The translations under genes and the position numbers were made by a program. Shown here in pieces: positions 57,908 to 64,000 of a stretch of DNA of 64,000 nucleotides. Source of the stretch: Margaritifera margaritifera (Eukaryota; Mollusca; Bivalvia; Unionida; Margaritiferidae); assembly GCA_029931535.1 (NCBI GenBank), contig JAQPZY010001688.1, positions 2,659,001 through 2,723,000 on the forward strand, in the 5' to 3' direction. The notes under the pieces were generated by a model. It had not been told where the DNA came from, made no database searches, and worked only from the letters and a program-made list of their open reading frames with translations. Numbering within the stretch: the first letter of the stretch is position 1; each line of letters opens with the position of its first letter.

Positions 57908-59552
57908 TTTAGAATTGTGTATTCCTCACCGTCAAAAATCAAATATAGGAATTTCTTCTTGAGTAGCACCTATTAGTGTTACAGAGTTGTATATGGGGCT
58001 CCCACGGGGAAAACAAAATATGGAGAACAATTACTCGAAATTACTTTACGCTCGTGCCGATTGGTTGTTTGACGCGAGAAAATTTATTGCCTTAGTTAAT
58101 ATGTATTAAGTTTGAAGATAAGCATCAAAAGAGAAGGCAAGGGATGGAGAGAGTTAAACAAGAGAACATGTCTGAGAATGATAATTTGTAATAATTACAT
58201 TTGTGAATGAAAATTAGGATTAAATGTGGCAGAACCATCTAAATTATGTCGATAATTGTAATTGGGACCTTTTTTTTAATAAAAAAACTGTTCTCATCAG
58301 TTATCTGAATAGTAATTAGCCATGCAAGAACTGAATATCTGAGTGCTGATTGAGTCCGTTTATGGCCAACAACGAAATTATATACGACTTTTTTCAGTTG
58401 CGAGACTGATACTCTTAGAGGTAAAAATGTATGTCTGATCTTAAATCTGAACTTTTGACCCTTACATAATCTTTTGCAAAGTTTGGCAACATTAGGTATC
58501 TCGAACTGATTTTAAAGTGCTTTATTTACGAGCAAAGTATCTTGTTTAAGCATACAATCAATCTTTTAGGTGTGTTTACTTTAGAAGCAGGATATTAGGT
58601 TCAACTAATTATGTCATTTTCGTTTCTCTGCGTTAACAGGTAATGAAAGTATTGTTAAGTGATGAAGTATTTAAGTTGCATGTTTACATTAGAAGTCGTA
58701 TTGAACGTTTAAAATGGACTTCAAATGGATACAGCATTCACAAATACTTAATCAACGTTCATTTAACTTAAATCCTATAAAAAAAAAATTAAAAAAAAAC
58801 ACAGAAGAGCAAAGGGGACGATGATTAGTACATTCAGTAAAACCTTTTTCTTTCAAGGTACAATTCGTTTTTGCTGTCTCTATTTATGTCTGACTGTCCG
58901 TCCTTCCGTCTTGTCTATGTGACAGTCCTTTTTTGTTCTTTCAATTTATATTTTTGTAGGTCTCGTTTCATTCATTCTCATTTATTATTTCATTTGTTAT
59001 TGCTTTCTTATTAGTGTGCATACTCTTGTATTATAAATGAACGGATGCAATGATGAAATGATAACGAGGAGGATGAGAATTGCGAACGTCATAATAATTG
59101 TCGTCATCGCTTTTGTTGTTGTTGTTCTAGCTATATTGTAACACCAGTCAACCACCGGCGCCCCCCAAAATTATGACTACCGTTTTTCACAGATAATACG
59201 GATTACTTTCACTAAGTTACTTGTCCCTATTAGTTGTTACTGTAAGTAGATCTCCTGCAAGGTTATACCAATCATTGTCTTTGTAAAGAGCGCTGAATTT
59301 TACCGTACAGTTTAAGAAATGCTTCCTCCAGTCAATGGGAAAAGTTCCCTCCTCCTAGAATATTATTATTTTTTTTTTTAGAGAGAGAGAGAGAGGTAGA
59401 GAACAATATTTCTGCCAGAGGAATTCTATTTTGTTCTTTTGCACGACTGGCCATTTTTTACAATTTATTTTAATTGCAAGTTTTTATTTCATAAATAAAT
59501 TTAAAAAATCTCTTGTTAAATGTAATCTGCAGTCTCAGCTTTGTCGAATTGA
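57908..59552. other. Candidate upstream region, then unique DNA
   Basis: The first 200 bases may be the promoter and 5' UTR of the minus-strand candidate. The rest shows only simple tracts (T and A runs, a short GA tract at about 59381-59394) and no recognisable gene. Confidence 0.4.
58055..58070 (-). promoter_or_regulatory. CCAAT box upstream of the candidate exon
   Basis: Minus strand AACAACCAATCGGCACGAG contains CCAATCGG, close to the NF-Y consensus CCAATC/G. It sits about 155 bp before the ATG at 57907, a plausible promoter distance. No TATA box is clear, though AT-rich CCTATATTTG lies about 45 bp before the ATG. Confidence 0.35.
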
Positions 59553-59692
59553 AAATAGAAATATGTTCATGGGACAGGAATGCCCAAATAGAAATATGTT
59601 CATGGGACAGGAATGCCCAAATAGAAATATGTTCATGGGACAGGAAAGCCCAAATAGAAATATGTTCATGGGACAGGAATGCCCAAATAGAG
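59553..59692. repeat. Minisatellite, 33-bp unit, about 4 copies
   Basis: Copies of AAATAGAAATATGTTCATGG then GACAGGAATGCCC. The 33-bp period keeps frames open on both strands (plus NRNMFMGQECP); I do not call these genes. Confidence 0.95.
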
Positions 59693-59914
59693 AGCCTCAG
59701 AAACTGACCTAAACGCAAAACTAAACAGGACGAACAGACGGACTTACGGACAAGGTAAAACTATATGCCCCAACCACACTCGTGGAGGAGAACAACCGAT
59801 CAGGACAAAGGATTGATAAATACCAAACTTGCACACGAAATATCACTGGAGAATAGAAGCATGCAGGATAATAATAAAAAAGTAAAGTCTTTTTAAAAAT
59901 AACTATAATGCTAC

Positions 59915-60062
59915 AACTCTAGTGTAGATGTATCCTTAGGCATACGAATGAAGTCATATACGGTATTAGTGTACATGTATTCATAGGCATACGAATGAAG
60001 TCATATACGGTATTAATGTACATGTATCCTTAGGCATACGAATGAAGTCATATACGGTATTC
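59915..60062. repeat. 47-bp tandem repeat, 3 copies
   Basis: GCATACGAATGAAGTCATAT starts at about 59940, 59987 and 60034, followed by ACGGTATTAGTGTACATGTA. Confidence 0.93.
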
Positions 60063-60362
60063 CGTATTCTGGCTTTTGTTTACCGGTGTGTTTACAGTTC
60101 AAAACCAATGTGGTGAAAGATATGCGACACGTCTGTGTTTGAAAAAAAACCCCGCTAAGAACTGATCTATCCTTGATCGTATCTTTTCTATACTTGACCA
60201 AAGTCGAAATCTGTACAATCTCTTTGAACGACTTCCTTATAACTGACGTAACCTTTAAATGGATAAAAGAGAAGTACGAAATTAACTCTGAATTTCTTTT
60301 CTGTATATAATATATTCTACCAATATAATCAAATTTCAAAGCGACCGAAAATAACCAGGCGT

Positions 60363-60396
<34 letters not shown>
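60363..60396. repeat. (GAT)n microsatellite
   Basis: About 11 GAT units, then GATTATGATTGTGATTGTGA. Confidence 0.95.
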
Positions 60397-60397
<1 letters not shown>

Positions 60398-60486
60398 ATG
60401 ATTGTGATTGTGATTATTATTACAACATATACTATGTTCGATTCAATGAAATTTCCTACTAGTTTTTAATATAAATTGCCATAAAC

Positions 60487-61548
60487 ATTCTACTTAAATG
60501 TGTCCATAAGCATTCTACTTAAATGTGTCCATAAGCATCCTACTTAAATGTGTCCATAAGCATCCTACTTAAATGTGTCCATAAGCATCCTACTTAAATG
60601 TGTCCATAAGCATCCAACTTAAATGTGACCAAACAGAAAATGATCTGAATCAGGTACAATATATGCTTTCCCCTTAACATTTCTTTAGTTTACAATTGTT
60701 GTTTCTACCTAAATATGTCCGTAAGCATTCTACTTAAATGTGTCCATAAGCATCCTACTTAAATGTGTCCATAAGCGTTCTATTTAAATGTGTCCATAAG
60801 CATTCTATTTAAATGTGTCCATAAGCATTCTACTTAAATGTGTCAGTAAGCATTCTACTTAAATGTGTCCATAAGCATCCAACTTAAATGTGACCAAACA
60901 GAAAATGATCTGAATCAGGTACAATTTATGCTTTCCCCTTAACATTTCTTTAGTTTACAATTGTTGTTTCTACTTAAATATGTCCATAAGCATTCTACTT
61001 AAATGTGTCCAAAAGAATTCTACTTAAATGTGTCCATTAGCGTTCTATATAAATGTGTCCATATGCATTCTACTTAAATGTGTCTAAAAGAATTCTACTT
61101 AAATGTGTCTATAAGCATTTCTACTTAAATGTGTCAAAAAGAATTCTGCTTAAATGTGTCCATTAGCGTTCTATATAAATGTGTCCATATGCATTCTACT
61201 TAAATGTGTCCAAAAGCATTCTACTTAAATGTGTCTATAAGCATTCTACTTAAATGTGTCTATAAGCATCCTACTTAAATGTGTCCATAAGCATTCAACT
61301 TAAATGTGTCTATCAGCATTCTACTTAAATGTGTCAATAAGCATTCTACTTAAATGTGTCCAAATAGAAAATAATCTGAATCAGGTAAAATGTATGCTTT
61401 AACCATAACATGCCTTTAGTGTTACAATTTTTTTTTCTACTTAAATGTGTCCATAATCATTCTACTTAAATGTGTCCAAACAGAAAATAATCTGAATCAG
61501 GTAAAATTTATGCTTTAACCTTAACATGCCTTTAGTGTTAAAATTTTT
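60487..61548. repeat. 25-bp minisatellite interrupted by a repeated 90-bp spacer
   Basis: The unit is ATTCTACTTAAATGTGTCCA then TAAGC, about 30 copies. Four blocks of non-unit sequence, at about 60621-60712, 60890-60977, 61355-61435 and 61463-61548, are themselves alike: CCAAACAGAAAATGATCTGA, ATCAGGTACAA, TATGCTTTCCCCTTAACAT, TTTAGTTTACAATT. Blocks of 25-mers plus spacer have therefore been amplified together. Confidence 0.93.
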
Positions 61549-61689
61549 TCTTTGTGGTGATCAAAATGTGTGATACAAATATAAGAAAATTAGAATATAA
61601 TATTATCATAAAGACTAAAGTCATATTGATGAGAAAAAAGAACAATCTGGTTCGTAATGGTTACACGATGACATGAGACAATGTATCGG

Positions 61690-62525
61690 AAATTTCAGCG
61701 ACAAACTACCCACAAGGTGGCATAGCCCCTGCGATCAGCGACATATTATCCACGAGGTGGCGTATCCCCCGAGATCAGCGACATATTACCCACGAGGTGA
61801 CGGAACCCCGAGATCAACTACAAATTACCCACGAGGTGGCGGAATCCCGAGATCAGCGAAAAATTACCCACGAGGTGGCGGAGCACCCGAGATCAGCGAC
61901 ATATTACCCACGAGGTGGCGGAGCACCCGAGATCAACAACAAATTGCCTACAAGGTATCAGAGTCCCTGAGATCAGCGACAAATTACCTACGAGGTGAGA
62001 GATCATCGACATATTACCCACGAGATGACAGAATCCCGAGATCAGCGACAAATTACCTACGAGGTGGCTAATTCCAGAGATTAGCGACATATTACCCACG
62101 AGGTGGCGGATCCACCGAGATCACCAACATACTACCCACGAAGTGACAGAGCCCCCCCCCCCCCACCCCAGATCAACGACAAATTGCCCACAAGGTATCA
62201 GAGTCCCTGAGATAAGCGACATATTACCCACGAGGTCAGAGATCATCGACATATTACCCACGAGGTGACGGAACCCCGAGATCAGCGACATATTACCCAC
62301 GAGGTGGCGGAGCACCCGAGATCAGCGACATATTACCCACGAGGTGAGAGATGAGCGACATATTACCCACCAGATGGCGGAACCCAGAGATCAGCGACAA
62401 ATTACCCACGAGGTGGGGGAACACCCAGATCAGCGAGATATTACCCACGAGGTGACGGAACCCCGAGATCAGCGACAAATTACCCACGAGTTGGCGGACA
62501 AATTACCCATGAGGTGGCGGAACCC
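61690..62525. repeat. Minisatellite, about 39-bp unit, about 21 copies
   Basis: The unit GATCAGCGACATATTACCCA then CGAGGTGGCGGAACCCGA is GC- and CpG-rich. Length varies (about 26 to 40 bp) by loss of the GGCGGAACCC part. Pro/Arg/His-rich frames on both strands (for example HEVAEPRDQRQITHE) come from the repeat, which has no stop codon. Confidence 0.94.
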
Positions 62526-64000
62526 CAGAGATGCAATATGTGATATTGTGCATACCTTATCAAGTGTCAGTCATGTAAACGACCTATCCAATAACTTCAA
62601 GATTGGTTGTCATGGAATTATTTGCAAAATACTGTGGGTGGTTACGTATGCAATATGTACAGTGTGCTTCCGGATTCTAAAGAAGATGAAGTATTATTTG
62701 ATCATGTTAATTGTGTTAACGGCTGTGAGAATTTTGCAGGAGGATTAAGTCAGCGGAAGTATGTTTAAAGATGCCAAATGAAAACACTGATAACAGACAG
62801 CGAATGCTCCTCCTAAATTTGACAAATTGTTAAGTTAACATAGGGTATACCGGATAGTTCGTACTCGCCAGATTTGGTGTGTGTGTTTTATCTGAGTTTT
62901 CTTTATATTAACTAGATTATTTAATAAATTTGAGAATGTCCCATTGTATCTTTGTATGAATCGTTCTTTGCGCATGTTAATGAAACAACACACTCTAGTC
63001 TACAATCGGAACATCCTCGGCTATTCCCGTCAAGTCAAGAAAGAAACCTCGGATGTAATTCGCCAATTGAGAACTATATTCGGAACTACTTTTGTTTACA
63101 TATCGCAATATGGCGGCGAAAGGAATCAAAGTCACAATTGGAACATTGTCGGCTGTTTCTGTCGCAAAAATATGTGGTTCCCTCCGTCAGAGGCGAATCA
63201 CCAAATCCATCAAACTACATCCGAGGTTATTTCTCGATTTCTTGGCGGAAATGGCTGAGCGATGTTCCTTATTGCCTTGTCCCAGTCAACCAGTCACATA
63301 AAAGGGCGGAGCACAAATACCACATATGAGATATTTGAAACAAAATATCACATATCCGATATCTAAACTAGGTAGGTGTATCGAATATATCATTCACCAA
63401 AGATCAATGGAAAATCGAGTAGCCATTGGATAAAGTAAATTGACACGTTACGTTTGCCTATACGTGTATATTATACACAATATTGGTTTAGTTATTTGAA
63501 ACGAAATCCGATAAGATATACCAAATCTCAGGCAACCATGTCCGCGTCCACCCCACCCCACCCCTTTCTGTCACTGATTTAACCTCTCCAAATAAATCCT
63601 CCCACCCTACAGGCGATGCATTTCTTGCAATAAAAGTCCATCTGTCCAGTCTTGTACGTGTTATTTGGTTATGATGTATTTATTCCTTCTGTGAGCATTG
63701 TTTGTGGACAAATACACTGCTTAGACATGACATATTTAACGCTAAATCTGAATCTTATATTATGAAGATATGTTGACAATTGCGCAAACAAATTCAATAT
63801 TTTACCAAGTCGATATAACAACAAGGATGAATTTGTTTATTGTGAATCCACTTAACCCAAGAGGCACTTCTACTACATGGGCATGGTTTTGAAAGAACGG
63901 ACCATTTACATTTTACAAAATCAAAGTTGTCTGCAAAGATAAAATAACCACTGAGTGTGATAGCTCTGTTGTCATGATTAAAAACGACTGAACAAATGTC
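62526..64000. other. Unique DNA with one weak exon candidate
   Basis: No recognised gene. The CpG-rich part at about 63005-63260 contains the candidate at 63110 and an inverted pair (63047-63064 with 63192-63226). A/T-rich sequence with CCACCCC tracts (about 63549-63565) follows. Confidence 0.4.
63110..63301 (+). CDS. Weak candidate ORF, 63 codons, unknown protein
   Basis: CAATATGGCGGCGAAAG gives an ATG followed by GCG GCG, a common start of animal proteins; the same string resembles a YY1 site. The product starts MAAKGIKVTIGTLSAVSVAK, is basic and non-repetitive, and stops at TAA (63299). No donor or polyadenylation context confirms it, and part of it lies in the inverted pair at 63047-63226, so it may belong to an old mobile element. 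Confidence 0.2.
   Translation: MAAKGIKVTIGTLSAVSVAKICGSLRQRRITKSIKLHPRLFLDFLAEMAERCSLLPCPSQPVT

Noticed and set aside
60013..60339. 108-codon minus-strand frame, one of the longer non-repetitive frames in the right part
   Set aside because: It partly overlaps the 47-bp tandem repeat, has no recognisable domain or splice support, and its length is not surprising by chance in 64 kb.

Overview
This window looks like non-coding nuclear DNA from an invertebrate animal, most likely marine and possibly a mollusc or other lophotrochozoan. That placement is an inference from AT-rich composition, dense minisatellites, several tRNA-derived SINEs, many short hAT-type elements with 8-bp target duplications, and two sharply different CpG regimes. 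Nothing looks prokaryotic, organellar or viral. No complete protein gene can be recognised. Almost every open frame over 60 codons lies in a tandem repeat and stays open only because the repeat does.

Layout. Bases 1 to about 39,200 are CpG-poor and packed with minisatellites: 34-bp units at 1777, 68-bp at 7664, 55-bp at 10507 (about 39 copies), 33-bp at 19430 (about 46 copies), 55-bp at 30550, and others. There are also two families of roughly 140-bp satellite units (8840 and 32640; 22990 and 24573). Into these are inserted a SINE (5848), hAT-type MITEs (10073, 31155), a larger hAT-like insertion with a broken open frame (23402), a mariner-like MITE (26848), a foldback element (38786), and four copies of a double-hairpin palindromic element (18925, 25489, 29422, 35190).

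From about 39,200 to the end the CpG content is about five times higher in the samples I counted, and long tandem arrays are sparser until 54 kb. This part holds four more hAT-type MITEs (42151, 44895, 46276, 53078), a Mutator-like MITE with 97-bp inverted repeats and a perfect 10-bp target duplication (43870), three more SINEs (42068, 49530, 52608, one split by a hAT element), and tandem arrays at 54633, 55326, 59553, 59915, 60487 and 61690.

The best protein-coding candidate is a first coding exon on the minus strand at 57790-57907: an ATG in good context, 39 codons, a consensus CAG|GTGAGT donor, and a CCAAT box about 155 bp upstream. Its later exons were not found. The CpG step near 39.2 kb could mark the edge of a germline-methylated transcription unit, so the left 39 kb may be intronic; this is inference. 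All coordinates were read by eye, and repeat edges may be off by a few bases.
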